From Chytriomyces cf. hyalinus JEL632 (taxonomy: Eukaryota > Chytridiomycota > Chytridiomycetes > Chytridiales > Chytriomycetaceae), in contig JAIWWG010000123.1 in assembly GCA_025435555.1 (NCBI GenBank), forward strand, positions 18,076-82,075: DNA of 64,000 bases, read 5' to 3'. Positions 42,614 through 55,600 of this stretch are shown here, one piece after another. A program made the position numbers and the translations under genes. The notes beneath the pieces were generated by a model. That model ran no database searches, was not told where the DNA came from, and saw nothing but the letters and a program-made list of their open reading frames with translations. Every line of letters starts with the position of its first letter. Positions within the stretch are counted from its first letter, which is position 1.

Positions 42614-45600
42614 CTAGAGCATCAAAGCGAGACCGGCGGCAAAAGCGGCAAAAGCGCTAGCAACAACAGTCGAAACGGCGCCAGATTTGTACAAGTTGGT
42701 TGGCTTGGGGGTAGCAGGTGCTGGTGGGGCAGCGTAGGTAGGGGAGGCAATGATCACTGGGACAGAGGTTGGTGCAACGCTGCTGGCAGATGCGGAGGGG
42801 TCAACGCTGGCGGATCCACTTGGGTCGGAGACAACTGAGGAAACAGTGGCAGTGGAAGCGCCAGTGGCGGCAGAACCAGTAGCGGCTGAACCGGTGGCAG
42901 CAGAACCAGTAGCGACAACAGTTCCAGTGGAGGCAGAAGATCCGACAACAGTTCCAGTGGAAGCAGAAGAACCAGCAGTAGTAGCAACAGAGCTGGCAGA
43001 AGAAGCAGTCGCGATGGTAGCAACCGAAGAAGCAGTAGACGCAGAGCTAGATGGCTCAACTTCACCAGTAGAAAGCTTAAACTTTGGTGACAAGATGATA
43101 TCAAAGTCATCTTCATTATTGCTGTCCAGAATGCAAAAGTTTTTGACGGCAGTGAACTTGACCTTGTACTCTCCCTGGGGAAGGGCAGCAGCGTAACCGC
43201 TAGCGTTGTAAGCCTTTCCAAAGAATCCCCAAACATTGGGTGGAGCAGCTGGTGCAGCGCCGGCGTACGAGTGTCTCTGCATGGGGACAAACAGGGCGGC
43301 AGTGACTGGGTTACCTTCCGTAATCAAGTCGGTAAGTTGAATGTAGATGGGTGCGGACGTGTTGAAACCGGCGGCTTCAAGAGAACTGGATCTCTTCTTG
43401 GACACTCCTTGGGCAATGATTTCAATAAAGGCTCCACGGGTGGTACTCGAAGCAACAGCCAAAAGACCAGCACCCGTTGTGGCGTTGATGACGGCTCCTT
43501 CAGTCAAGGTGTTAAAGTCCATGTCGGCAAAGAGTCCAGTAGAGACAGAGGGAAGACCGGTTGGTTTGCCCCATCTTTCAGCAAGGGAGGCAGATTCGCG
43601 AGACCAGATGGCCTTGCCCTTGTATGATCCAAGAACTCCTGCGTATGGGACGTGGATTGGGTAGTCTGCCTGGTTGGACGCAGAAATTTGAATGTATCCA
43701 GAGTAGATTGGGAGTGGAGTAAGAGCAGTCCCTTCGGTAAACTGGACGGTAACCTGCGCAGATGCACCGGCAGCAATGGTGAGAGAGTTGACGGAGAAGG
43801 AGAGCTTGGCGCGCTGGTCCTCAGTGAACGTGGTGGTGGTAGCGTCCTGGGTAAAGTCATCACCGGCCAAGTATCCGTTCACAGTGGCAGCACTGAGGTA
43901 AGACAATTCGTACGTGACTGGCTCAATATCATTGTTCTGGATGGTCAGGACGGTGGAGGGCTTAAAGTTCTCAGTGTCGTTCAAGGCAATGGCAGATGGG
44001 AGGACAAGAGACTTGGTAGAAGCGGCAAAGAAGGCGTTGACCAAACCAGCTCCTTGGTAAGCGACAGAGTTGAAAGATTCAGACTTGTAAATGTTTCTTG
44101 GGGAAGCAGTGTTTTGCAGGTATCCACGGACTTCCTCAAACTTGATTCCACGAGCTTGTCTCTGCTGAAGAAGCAGGGCAGTGACTCCAGCAGAGTATGG
44201 AGAAGCCATCGAGGTTCCACTGTATGATCCGTATGGAACAGCGTAGTTTTCAACCTGGGCAGCGTGGACAGACACGGTGCTGTAAACTTGTCCACCAAGA
44301 CCTCCAAAGTCTGGCTTGATTTCCAAATCGAGGGACAATCCGGGGGAGGAGAAGGAAGAGATGGTTCCAGCGGTTGGGATTGGGTAAGGCTTCTGCTTGG
44401 TGGTGAAGACAAAGTTTGGCTTTCCACCAGCCTTGATCTTGGCAATGAGAGCCAAGCCACCAGCGCGGCTCAAGAACATGCTTGGAAGACCCTTGTTACC
44501 GGCGATTCCGACGAGCTCATCGGTGTTTCCGTAAAGAATACATTGGGCAGCTCCTGCAGCGAGAGCGTAACCGCAACGCTTGGAGCTTCCTCCCTGAGTG
44601 GTGCTTCCCCAACGAAGGAGGAGAGCCTTTCCTTTAGCAGCTGGGTTAAGGTTGGTGGCTCCATCGGTCTGAAGATCAGTGTCATCGGCAGTGATGTCTA
44701 AATTTGAAAAGTCAGATAGGTGGGCATAAATGCAGTAGATTCTACTGTCTCACCGTTCACGACAATGTCCAAGACCTGGCCTTCAACGAATGATGCATTG
44801 TTTTGACCCAACCCGTAGAAGTAGGACTGTTCGTCAATAAGGGAGTATGGCAAAGGAGTGACGGTGTTGTCAAACGAGGCAACCGAGAGACCACCTTGAG
44901 CGTTACTGGGGTTTCCAGTCACCTGAAGACCCTTGGCACCAGAGTTACCAGCAGACGCAAGGACAATGTGTCCGTACTTTCCAACAATGGTCGCGGCAAT
45001 CGTGTCGGGCTCGTCGGCGTAGTCTGGGCCACCACCAAGAGAGAGGTTGATGATATCAGCACCGGCATCAGCGGCTCTGTAGATGGCAGCAGTAATGATA
45101 TCAGTTCCAGTGTTATCAGCTGGGCATCCAAAGACTCTGAATGCGAGAAGGTTGGCCTCATAGGCAACACCGGTGAATGGAACAGCTGGCTCAAATCCTG
45201 CTTCAACAATGTTACGCGCGTCGGCGGCAACGATACCGGCAACGTGAGTTCCATGGGAGTTTCCACTGCAGTTGTCGATAGGGTCATCGTCTGGGACTGG
45301 TACTGGGTTGGCTGCAGAGTAATCATCACCGACCAAGTCGTATCCACCAAGGACCTTGAATCCTTTTCCCATACCACCTCCAAGAGCGGGGTGCAAGTAG
45401 TAGATACCACTGTCAATGATTGCGACAGTGATTCCCTTTCCGGTAAGTCCGAGCGTGTTGCGTGCATCGTTCACACCTAGAATGAGTTTACACAATCAGT
45501 TTTGAGATTGCATCGACCCGTTTCAGAACAGATACGCACCAGTGATGGAGTGGTAAGCTTCGTCACTAATTGGCGCTCCGGCATCAGCAGATGATACCAC

Positions 45601-45997
45601 TGGCTGTGGGGCAGGTCTCGATGTGACAACAGAGAAGGAAGACGCCTTGGGGAGTCCGGCAAAGATGGTATCAGCGTCCTCTGGGAAATCAGGGAACGTA
45701 TTACAAATATGTCTCGGGATCAGAAGGGGGAAAAAAAACAAACTCACGGCAGTCTCCGACGAGCTGAACAGAAACAAAGTTGGCAAACTTGTTGTTGATG
45801 GAGGTACGTTCTGTCCACTGGACGCCCTTTCCGGCAAGGTGCTGGTTCAGGAGAGCATGGCCATCAACGCCTTGCTCAAAGTCGATGAGGAAGGCACAGG
45901 TGAGGGCGTTGGGTGCATCGAGTGGGGCACCACGTCTAACAAGGGCGAATGTCTGGGAGGCCAGAAGCAGCGAGGAGAGGATACCCGTCAGCTGCAT
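42614..45997 (-). CDS. secreted GPI-type subtilisin (S8) serine protease, copy 1
   Basis: This is an extracellular subtilase that degrades proteins at the cell surface. The exons are 45997-45748, 45680-45540, 45476-44754 and 44697-42614 (1065 aa). A signal peptide (MQLTGILSSLLLASQTFA) and a propeptide of the inhibitor type (CAFLIDFEQGVDGHALL, FANFVSVQLVGDC) precede the catalytic domain. The Asp motif is TVAIIDSGIYYLHPALGGG, His is NSHGTHVAGIVAA, the oxyanion Asn is in LASAGNSGAKG and Ser is SGTSMASPYSAGV. A PA-like insert and a long beta-rich C-terminal half (Fn3-like) place it in the Vpr/C5a-peptidase-like group of subtilases. The tail is a Ser/Ala/Thr-rich stalk and a hydrophobic end (VVASAFAAFAAGLALML), as in GPI-anchored fungal proteins. 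Its tandem paralogue is at 46590-49980. Confidence 0.92.
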
Positions 45998-46589
45998 GTG
46001 TGTGTGTTGTCTATTTTAGATCTAAGGTGTTCTGAGAGGTCAGTAAATATTTAGTTGGTATTTATGGTGGAATGCACAAGCCCAGATTTTTGTGTGCCTC
46101 ATGTGACTAATTTAATCAAAGTGTGGCACAAGACTCAGCCACTCAAGCGCCACTTCAAACACCCAAGTCAGAGTGGAGAGTCCCGTGCGAGTGTGTTGAC
46201 TTGCATGCACCTCTGCTGCGGTACACTTGCGGCACACTTGCGGGGGGGGGGGCGGCGACAGACAGGCGGCGTTAACAAGTTGGGTCGCCTCACAAGCCTG
46301 CAATTGCACAAGGTGCACAAGCCCCAATTTGTCTAAATAGGACAATCTCACAAGCATCACACGCGATTTGCATTTGCATTTATTTGGATGTCGTGACCAG
46401 ATCCAGCATGTCGCGTTTTCCTTTTTGCTTGCATTCAGTCAACAACAAATACACGCAATGTGCGACCCAAAGTAAAATATTCTATTGACAAAGCTAGTGC
46501 AGTATTCACATCGCAAACTTAGTATTTATTAACAACACACAAAGTATCAAAACCGATATTAGAGGAAAAGGCACAACCCATTAAAACCT
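45998..46589. other. intergenic region between the subtilisin copies
   Basis: About 590 nt contain no supported gene. A run of 11 G is at 46242-46252 (plus strand). It should contain the promoter of subtilisin copy 1. Confidence 0.5.
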
Positions 46590-49500
46590 TTAGAACATCA
46601 AAGCGGCACCAACAAAGGCAGCGACAAAGCTACCCAACGTAGAAACGGCACCAGCCTTGTACAAGTTGGATGGCTGCGGGGTTGGGGTGGCGGGTGCTGG
46701 AGCAGCGTATGTTGGGGACACGACAACGACTGGGACAGAGGTTGAAGCGGCAGCGGATCCAGAAGCGCTTGAGGCGGCAGAGGATGCAGCAGAGTTTCCA
46801 GTTGGGGCGACGGAACCGGTTGGGGCAACAGATCCAGTGGGGGCAACGGATCCAGTAGGGGCAACGGATCCAGTGGCAGTAGAGCCAGAGGTAGCAGCAG
46901 AGCCAGATGGAGCAGTGGAAGATGCAGAAGTAGCAACCTGAGTAGAAGTAGCAGTAGAAGAAGCGGCAGAAGCAGAAGAGCTTGCAGTCACTGGAACGGC
47001 ACCATCCACAAGACGGAACGTTGGGGAATAGATAATGTCAAAGTCCTCATCCTTGGTGCTGTCAATAGCGGCAAAGTTTCTAACTGCGCTAAACTTCATC
47101 TTGTACGTTCCGGAAGGCAACAGAGCTGGGTTCCCGTTGGCATCGTATGCAGCACCGGCGAAAGCCCAAACGGTGGGTGGAGCAGCTGGTGCGGCGCCGG
47201 CGTAGGAGTGTCTCTGCATGGGGACAAAGATTCCTGGGCTGGATGGGTTTCCTTCAGCGAGGAGATCAGTCAGGCGGGCGTAAATTGGAGCAGACGTGTT
47301 GAATCCGGCAGCCTGAAGATCGCTTGTTGATCTCTTGGTGGCTGGAAAGGGAGTTGAAGGGATAATCTCAATGTAACCTCCTCGGGAAGTGCTGGAAGCA
47401 ACAGCCATGACACCGGCACCGATGGTAGCGTTGATGACGGCACCTTCAGACAATTGGTTAAAGTCCAAATCGGCGTAAAGTCCAGTAGCAACGTTTGCTT
47501 CAGTAAGTCCGTACTGATTTCCCCATCGGGTAGCGAGGGAGGCGGATTTGCGGGACCAGATGGCCTTGTTCTTGTAGGATCCAACAACTCCAGCGTATGG
47601 AACGTGAATCGCGTTTTCCTGGTTGGAGGGAATGATTTGAAGGTATCCAGAGTAGATTGGGTACGGAGTGAGTGCTTCTGGTGCAGTAAACTGGACAGTC
47701 ACTTGAGCAGATTGACCCGGGTTAATTCTGATGGCCGAAGTCGAGAATGAAACGGTTGCTTGTTGGTCCTCAGTGAAGCTGATGGTGGTGGCGTCAAGAG
47801 TAAAGTCATCACCGGCATTGTAAGCGTTCACAGTGGCGGCAGAGAATGAACGGAAGTTGTAAGTAACATCTTCAGTGGCATCGTTACGGATAGTCAACAC
47901 AACAGACGACTTGAAGTTGTCAGTGTCCTTCAAGGCAATGGCAGATGGGGTAACAATGCTCACAGCTTGGCCGGCGTAGTAAGCGTTGACCAAACCAGCT
48001 CCCTGGTAAGCGACAGAGTTGTAGGATTTGCTTTGGAAAATCTGTCTTGGGGAGGCAGTGTTTTGGAGGATTGCACGGAGCTCCTCAAACGAAGGCTTCT
48101 TGTTATGGATCTTTGTTTGCTCGAGCAAAAGGGCAGCAACTCCGGCAGAGTATGGGGACGCCATGGAAGTTCCACTCTTTGTTCCGTAAGAGTCGGAGGA
48201 CTTGGCATGCTGAGCGGCGTGGTCAGAAACGGTACTGTAAACTTGTCCACCAAGGCCACCAAAATCTGGCTTGATTTCCAAGTCGAGGGACAGACCGGGG
48301 GAAGAGAAGGAAGAGATGGTTCCGGCAGTTGGGATCTTGTATTCTCTCTGCTTGGTGGTAAAGATGAAGGTTGGCTTGCCTCCAGCCTTGACCTTGGCAA
48401 TCAGGGCAAGACCGCCTTCACGGCTCAAGAACATGCTTGGGAGACCCTTGTTACCGGCAATTCCGACCATTTCTTCGGTGTTTCCGTACAAAATGCAGTG
48501 GGTTGCTCCAGCAGCAAGGGCGTATCCACAACGTTTGGAACTTCCACCTTCAGTTGTGGCTCCCCAACGAAGGAGAAGAGCCTTTCCTTTAGCAGCTGGG
48601 TTAAGGTTGGTGGCACCATCGGTCTGAAGATCAGTGTCATCGGCAGTGATGTCTGTTAATAATAATTGTTAGTGCCAGTTTCCATCAAAAAGTCAGGTCA
48701 ATGACTAGTCACGTACCATTCACAACAATGTCAAGGGATTCTCCCTCCACAAAGTTGGGATTGTTGCTGCCGAGTCCGTAAAAGTATGGCTCATCATCGA
48801 TCAGCGAGTAAGGGGATGGGGTAACAGTGCTGTCAAACGACGCGACGGAAAATCCACCGTGCGAGTTACTTGGGTTTCCAGTGACCTGGATACCCTTGGC
48901 ACCAGAGTTTCCGGCAGAAGCCAAGACAAAGTGACCGGATCGTCCAACAACTTCAGCGGCAATGGTGTCAACTTCCTCAGGGTAGTTTGGTCCTCCACCG
49001 ATGGACAAGTTGATCAAATCAGCACCATCGTTAGCGGCTCTGTAAATGGCAGCGGCCATCACATCGGAAGCAGTGCTGTCGGCAGGGCATCCAAACACTC
49101 TGTAAGCCAGAAGGTTTGCCTCATAGGCAACACCGGTGAATGGAACGGATGGAACGTAACCAGGAGTGGTAATGTTACGAGCATCAGCGGCAACGATACC
49201 GGCAACGTGGGTTCCGTGGGAGTCGTCACTGCAGTTGTCGATGGGGTCATCGTCAGGGGTGATGGTTGGGTCCGCGATAGAGTAAGCGTCTCCGACCAAG
49301 TCGTATCCTCCAATGACCTTGAATCCTTTTCCGATACCGCCACCGAGAGCAGGGTGCAGGTAGTAGACTCCAGTGTCAATGATGGCAACAGTGACTCCCT
49401 TTCCAGTAAGTCCGAGCTTGTTGCGAGCATCGTTCACACCTGCGGTAAATGGATGGTTCGTCAGTAAGGAGTCATAAAGCGGATCACGAAGCGTTATAAT

Positions 49501-49980
49501 GTACCAGTGATGGAGTGGTACAATTCATCGCTGAAAGGAACCTCCTTTCTGTCGGACGTCAGTGGCTGGGGTCCTGGGCGGGAGGTGACGGAGGAGAAGG
49601 ACGTGGCCTTGGAGAGTCCTTGGAAGATGCTTGCAGCGTCCTCTGATGGTTGGTAATGGGTGTTAAGGTCAGTGGCGTCATTGATATGGAGATCAGGGGA
49701 ACCTCGTAAAAAAAAAATCGGGTTACTCACGGCAGTCTCCCACAAGCTGGACAGAGACAAAGTTTGCAAATTTGTTGTTGATGGAGGTACGCTCGGACCA
49801 TTGGAGACCCTGAAGCGCAAGGTGCTTGGCAAGGATGGCGTGTCCATCAGCGCCCTGCTCAAAGTCGATAACGAAGGCACACTTGAGGGCAGTAGGGGCA
49901 TCAGCCGGGGCACCACGTCTGACGATGGCGAGTGCCTGTGTGGCCAGGAGCAGCGAGGAGAGGATACCAGCTAGCTGCAT
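46590..49980 (-). CDS. secreted GPI-type subtilisin (S8) serine protease, copy 2
   Basis: This is a tandem paralogue of the gene at 42614-45997, in the same orientation and with the same four-exon structure. The exons are 49980-49731, 49642-49505, 49439-48717 and 48652-46590 (1057 aa). Lengths of exons 1 and 3 are identical between the copies (250 and 723 nt). The signal peptide is MQLAGILSSLLLATQALA. Catalytic motifs are AIIDTGVYYLHPALGGG (Asp), DSHGTHVAGIVAA (His), ASAGNSGAKG (Asn) and SGTSMASPYSAGV (Ser), so the enzyme should be active. The Ser/Ala/Pro stalk contains a short GSVAPT repeat (about four units), and the end is hydrophobic (LGSFVAAFVGAALMF). I chose the ATG at 49980 because it starts the signal peptide; an in-frame ATG 27 codons upstream would place charged residues before it. 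Confidence 0.92.
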
Positions 49981-51733
49981 ATTTTCTATATATTCTAAGT
50001 GTATGTTCTGGGAGTTGGGTGGGAGGGAAGTGCGGGTATTTATAGCAAATTTGGTTGTCACAAGCCCATTTGCAATTTTTATTTAATATTCAGCCACCCG
50101 CAAGTGATTTAATCAAACGGAGGCTTGTTCCAATTGGAAGCGGCGTCACTTGGCGTGACACAACAGCATATGACTGATACTGTTGCTTGGATACAGCGAT
50201 CTGATCTGCTTCTTCTGATGGCGCATCGAGGGCTGAGTGTGCACAGTGAGATCCGACGTGACGGCTTTGGACCGACACCTTGCGGCTTTCATGACATACG
50301 CAAAGAAAAGATGACACTGGCCAGCGCTGGCTCTATACGTGCTTCGGATGAGGAGCCATCCTGACATTATCATCAATATGGACCATCCATCTCCTTCCGC
50401 GGCGTATCGCTTTGAAATGAGTGTCTGCCGTCTTTCTTCGGATCAGGTGAAATGCGTTGAATGTCGCACAACAATTGTTCACTCGTTTCAAACGGAAGCT
50501 CAATGTGCACTCGTCAGCATCATTTCATTTATTGCCTGCACATATTAATATATACTGGAAGCCTTGCAACATTGAAGGTTCTATATGTATCTCTTTAGGC
50601 CATTTGGGGGCAAGAATCAATCACACATGTTGCCTGCCAACGCGGCCGGCCCATCACACCAGGCAATTGGTGCAATAAGTGCAGTTAGAGCAAGAGACCA
50701 GCCAGTGGAGTGCTGGTGACTGTGTAGCACTGTTTTATGTGTGGCGTCATTTCAATTCGTCAGCAGTGAAGAAAGAAATGCTAGAATTGTTTGTTCACTG
50801 GGAAAGGGTGTTTGATGAGTGAGCTATTATTAGAAATGGAGTTGGGCGGCACAATTCGTTTTTTGTTCCGATCATTTCATGACGGGAAAGTGTCGGAAGG
50901 GAAGGAGAGACTGACTGCGGATAATAGAGACAGGAATGGATGGATGGAAAATACTCTGCATATCCGTCGCAGGTGGCCAAGAAACATTCATGATCAATGG
51001 AGACATGGTTGGGTGCGCGTGCTTGCTGTTGATGGCGTACATCTGCCTGGGAATGGAAGAGACACAGGATGACCAGCAGCAGCATCAGCGATGAAGTTAT
51101 CCCACCCAGCCAGCTGCAGTGCTGTTCGAACAAAGTGTTGGGGCGCTCGCTGGTTTCAAGCCCACGTAAAAATTAATTTGTTTTCCGCCTCAGCCCAACC
51201 ATGAGCCACATCACACGCGGTTAATCCCACGCATGCATGCAGCAACAGAGAAGCACAATAGGGGAATGCAACAAAGGTGGTTGGTTGGCCATATTCTCTT
51301 GTTAGCCATGGTCTCTTGTCAGCAATACAACATTCTGCGTGATCTGATCCCGGATCCGTGGATCGGGCATGCGTCTGTCCTTATGGCTGGTTTCAGCACC
51401 ATTGGACGATGAGGAAGGCATGCGTGCGCCAGTCAGTTGCATGTCCGATCTGTCAGCGATAGCCTCCTGTCAAGTCATTTGAACTGCAACCACCGCATCA
51501 GCCATATCACAGACAGATCAGCCTGTGATGGCCAGAGCGGTGCAAGTCTTTGTTTATGTGATGTGCTGGCTTCATTCAAAACGATGAAACAGAACTGGCT
51601 GCAAACACGCACCAGCAATCCACGCACCAGCAAAACGATCCCCTCCCCATACCCCAACACCACCCCCATCCACCACACAAAAACAGCCTCTCACAGCAGC
51701 ACCCCCCCCCCCCCAAAAAAAAAAAAAAAAAAA
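49981..51733. other. long non-coding stretch
   Basis: No credible gene is visible in about 1.75 kb on either strand. It begins with the promoter of subtilisin copy 2. The remaining open frames lack motifs and codon regularity. Confidence 0.5.
50037..50044 (-). promoter_or_regulatory. TATA box of subtilisin copy 2
   Basis: TATAAATA on the minus strand lies about 57 nt upstream of the ATG at 49980. Confidence 0.5.
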
Positions 51734-51734
51734 A
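51702..51734. repeat. C13-A20 homopolymer junction
   Basis: Thirteen C are followed directly by twenty A, ending in the A of an ATG at 51734. Confidence 0.85.
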
Positions 51735-52012
51735 TGCCAACCGTGATCGAATCGCACTCCGCCAAAGTCAAATTGGACCCACGTGCCAATTTCCCGAACC
51801 ACAACTCCCACTGCTTCGGCAGAACAAAGACTGGCAAAAACATCCTCGCCGCATACTTGGCCCATCCCCGCTGGCAGCGGCCCTGTCCCAGCACCTGCGA
51901 CACGCTGTTTGCCCACATTGTCTCGACCACTCTGATCATTCTGCTGCTCCTCACGAGCTACATTCCAAGACATCTCGACCGTCATCGAAGCACATGTGCC
52001 GTGGTTCTATAA
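51734..52012 (+). CDS. hypothetical protein with one membrane segment, possibly frameshifted
   Basis: This is an open frame of 92 codons (MPTVIESHSAKVKLDPRANF at the start) with a short Cys/His-containing stretch (CPSTCDTLFAHIV) running into a hydrophobic segment (STTLIILLLLTSYI). Near 51965 the frame seems to change. The next frame reads FQDISTVIEAHVPWFYNLF and PKPPERSLPITSISDETEP up to a poly-C tract, and looks more protein-like than the terminal residues of the first frame. Either a base was lost, or the real gene has an intron I cannot place. No family is recognised. Confidence 0.3.
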   Translation: MPTVIESHSAKVKLDPRANFPNHNSHCFGRTKTGKNILAAYLAHPRWQRPCPSTCDTLFAHIVSTTLIILLLLTSYIPRHLDRHRSTCAVVL

Positions 52013-52633
52013 CCTGTTTCCAAAACCGCCTGAGCGCTCGTTACCCATCACATCCATCTCGGACGAAACAGAACCCGCATTCCTTGCATCCCCCCCCCCC
52101 CCCCCCCCCCCACACTCACATGTCCAGAAACGCTAACTCGGACCCTTGCAAACCCCTCGTAAAAAGCAATTCGCAGAAAAAACTCGCGCTCGTTTTTCTT
52201 CAAAAATTTAACATCGCGCAACGAATTTGCTCTTCTTCTTCATCTTTCAAAAAAGGAGTCCATTCTCGTTTTGTCGAGTATCATGAAAGATTGTTCAAGT
52301 TCGTCGAATGATGACGAGGAAGAAAACGCGCCGCGATCAACCTCCGTCTTATTTAAAGAGAATCGCGAGTTATATCAAGCATCACATTAAGCAAAAGGCT
52401 CATTCAAGAAAAGAAGAAAAGCTGTGCACAAGCCCTTTCGAAAGACATTTTAATTCTATTTACTTTGAGAAATATATATAAACAATCGCATCGGTAAATG
52501 TTTTGAGACAGCACAAACAACAACAAAAAGGGACACTCTCAAAAAGTGAGAAAAGAAGGAAACTTGTGCTGGCTGGGTGGTGGGGACCCCCATAAGTCGG
52601 TCCCTCAACAGCGATAACAACTCACAACCTTTA
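52013..52633. other. intergenic region with poly-C tract
   Basis: About 620 nt contain no firmly supported gene. It includes a run of 22 C (52090-52111) and the end of the DUF3712-like gene transcript on the minus strand. Confidence 0.5.
52090..52111. repeat. poly-C tract (22 C)
   Basis: An uninterrupted run of 22 C, the longest of several poly-C/G tracts in this window. Confidence 0.9.
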
Positions 52634-55600
52634 TCACTTGGAACCCAACGTAACCTCAATTCCAACGGACTCGTAGTCAATCGTGCTCCAGTACGTTCCA
52701 ATCGCAGCCGTAAGCACTTGTTTAGCATGAACAATCTGAACACCACCACCCTGCAACAACGAAACCATAATTGGAGCAAGCGCATTCTGTGCAGCAGTTT
52801 GAATAAGCAGAGTTTGTGGCGTAGTGGCATCCGAATTGGCTGGAACCACGAACGGTGGGTCCATAGTGAAATCAATCGTTCCAATCACAGACTTTGTCAA
52901 TTCACTAACAACTTCAGCTTGAATTCTGCGCAAGTAGAAGGGCGTGTCAAGGGGGTTGACAATGTGGAAGTCCGTGTACAAGTCCGTGTGGCTTCCAGTG
53001 ACAACGGGGTAGATTCTAGAGCCGAGGACGAGTTTTTTGCCAGCTTCGGGGCCAGTGATGGAGGCTGGGATGGAAAGGCCGGCAAACGCGGGTTTCAACG
53101 AGTCGTAGATGATGGAGTTGAGGTTTCCCTTGATGGCCATGGGGGCAGTCTTTCCGGCAATGAAACCAGACATGAGGGCACGCACGACAGCGACAGAGAC
53201 TGGGTTGCTGGCATCCGCAATGACAAAACAGTCGCTGAGGACTGCATTGGGTCCTGGGACAACCTTCATGTTTGGCATGATGGCGTAACCAACGTTGGTG
53301 GGTGGGACTCCTTGGATTCCGACGGTGGCTGGGTCAAAGACGAGGTCCATCTTGACGTCCACGTTGGTGGCGAGGGACAGGGTGGATGGGTTGTTGAGGA
53401 TGAGGGATACCTTCATCTGGACACCGCCTTCGGCGGTTCCTCCGACAACACTGGTCTTCAAGATTTGAATGTTTTGGAATCCTTGGAATCCAGTCAAGGC
53501 CAAGTGGTCGGCGAGTGGGAGGGAGATGGTGGCAATACCAGCGTCAGTCTTGGCAACAGAGGTGGCGCTTCCGGTGATACCAACAGAGGCCTTGTCAACG
53601 AAAGTAAGTCCGTACATGAACTTGGCAAAGACGGCTTCCTGTCCGGCAATGGCCTTGAGGGATCCACCAGTGACAGAGGTGGTAAGAATGTTGGTGGACT
53701 GGTCAGCAGAGGCTGGCATCATTTCAGTAACAAACTGAGCGAATGGAGTGTTGGTGGCCTCGTCCACAAAGTTGAGGGACTGGGAAACTTGCTGGACTTC
53801 AATTGGGAAGGTGTATGGAACCTTGAACTTGGCAGTGATGACTGGGGAGTTGACAGAGACACTGTAACCAGTTGGGTCGGAAGTAAGCATCTCGACGGCC
53901 ATGGCTGGGATCTAATGATGCATTATCGAGTCAGTCAGGGATTTCATTTCTAAAACGAAAATATAAATAAATACAAACCGTGATTCCGGAAACTATGGGC
54001 TCAGTAAGGACTGGGGATGGGACCTTGACGGTCAACTTCATGTCCTTCAAGGCCTTGGTCAACCACGAGGTAGATCCGGTGCTTCCAACAATGACAGAGT
54101 CCAAACCGTTTCCGTTCAAGAAGTCGTTCATCAACTTGGACAGAGCTGGCTGGTCAGCAACCTTCATGCCACCGTTGAGGGTGTACTTGTTGGCACCTGG
54201 GACAATGCTCATGTCGGCAGCCTTGAGGTTTCCAATGCTCATACCAGTGCTGGTCTGCACATCAAAGGTGACGTCACCCATGTTCATGGAGATGGTGGAA
54301 GGGTTGATGATGGTAGAGTCGGTAGAGATGGCGATTCCGAGCTCTGCGTTGGAGCTTGGGAGGTCGAATCTGTCAATGGTGACACCCTTGAGTCCGTTGA
54401 ATCCTCCGAGGGAGATGGTCTTGGACAGCTTGAGGTTTGTGAATCCGAGACCGTATGCTTCAGCAGAGGCAGAACCCTCGAGTTTCCAGGTGAACTTGTC
54501 GCTGTTGATCATGAAGCTGGCGAATCTGGCCATACCGTCGGTGTTGGTAAGGGCAAAGATGGAGTCGACGGCAACCTTTCCAGACTTTGGGGTTGGGCCA
54601 GAGACAGAAACGGGCTGAAGGTTCAATGTACCGAGGACAACATCGACACCGTTGTTGCTCCAGGAGACTTTGACTGGAGTTGGGAAGGACAAGGTGGCGT
54701 CCATGAAACCGGCGTTCTTGGCGGCACCGGCTCCAACAAGACGGAAGGAGGTCTCGGTGACGTTGCTGATGCTGCTAGCGTCCAAGCTGAGTTCGGCCCC
54801 GGTGACAGAGTCCTGAGCGATGCTGGTCAAGTTCATGGACACGGAAAGAGTCATGGACTTGAAAGCACGGTTCAACCAGGTGGCTGGGCGGGAGGTACGG
54901 TCACCGGTGACGGAGACTGGGACAACATTGTCGACGGCGTTAGCAAACAAGCTGGCAAAGTTTGCGTTGAGGGACTTGACGGCAGTGGCGTTGGCGGCAG
55001 CGGCAGGTGGGGACAAGACTCCGACCATGGTAAGAGTGTTGTTTCCAGGGACGATAGTGACGCTCTTGGCAGACATGGTACCAGCACCGGTTCCCATGTT
55101 GAACAAGAAGAATGAGTCACCCATCTCCATGGTGATGGAGGAGGGGTTGACGAGCTGGGTAACAACGTTCACGTTGACATCATTTCCAGTTCCAGCGGTA
55201 GCCTCGAAAGACTTGACGGTAACTTGGGAAAGACCGTTGAAACCGCTGAGGGTGACGACCTGAGTGTTTGTGGAGGAGAGATTAAATAAATGCTGTTTTT
55301 TGGAAAGACTGGTACAAACTGACCTTGTCCATGTTGAGGTTGTTGAAAGTAAGACCCATGGCGGTGGCGGAAGCAACACCGGACATTCTCCAGCTGAAGC
55401 TCTTGCTCTTGATCATGTAAGTGGAGAAGGTGGCCATGTTGTCAGCGTTGATAACGTTGAAGACAGTGTCCAAAGTGATGGCTCCGTTTCCTCCCGAGAC
55501 GGTAATTGGGGACAGGTTGACGGTTCCCAATGGGAGGTCTGCCTCGCCCTTTTCGCGCGCAGTCCAGTAAACAGTGACGGCATTGGGGAAGTTGAGGGTT

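Noticed and set aside
42750-43196. Long plus-strand open frames opposite the subtilisin stalks, rich in Val/Ala/Glu repeats
   Set aside because: They are antisense images of the Ser/Ala/Thr-rich stalk codons, as are similar frames opposite other exons.
51437-52012. Longer open frame upstream of the ATG at 51734
   Set aside because: The added part is low in coding features and crosses the C13-A20 homopolymer, where length is uncertain.
52281-52388. Short acidic open frame (MKDCSSSSNDDEEE start, about 35 codons)
   Set aside because: It is too short, has no homologue within the window and no promoter or splice context.
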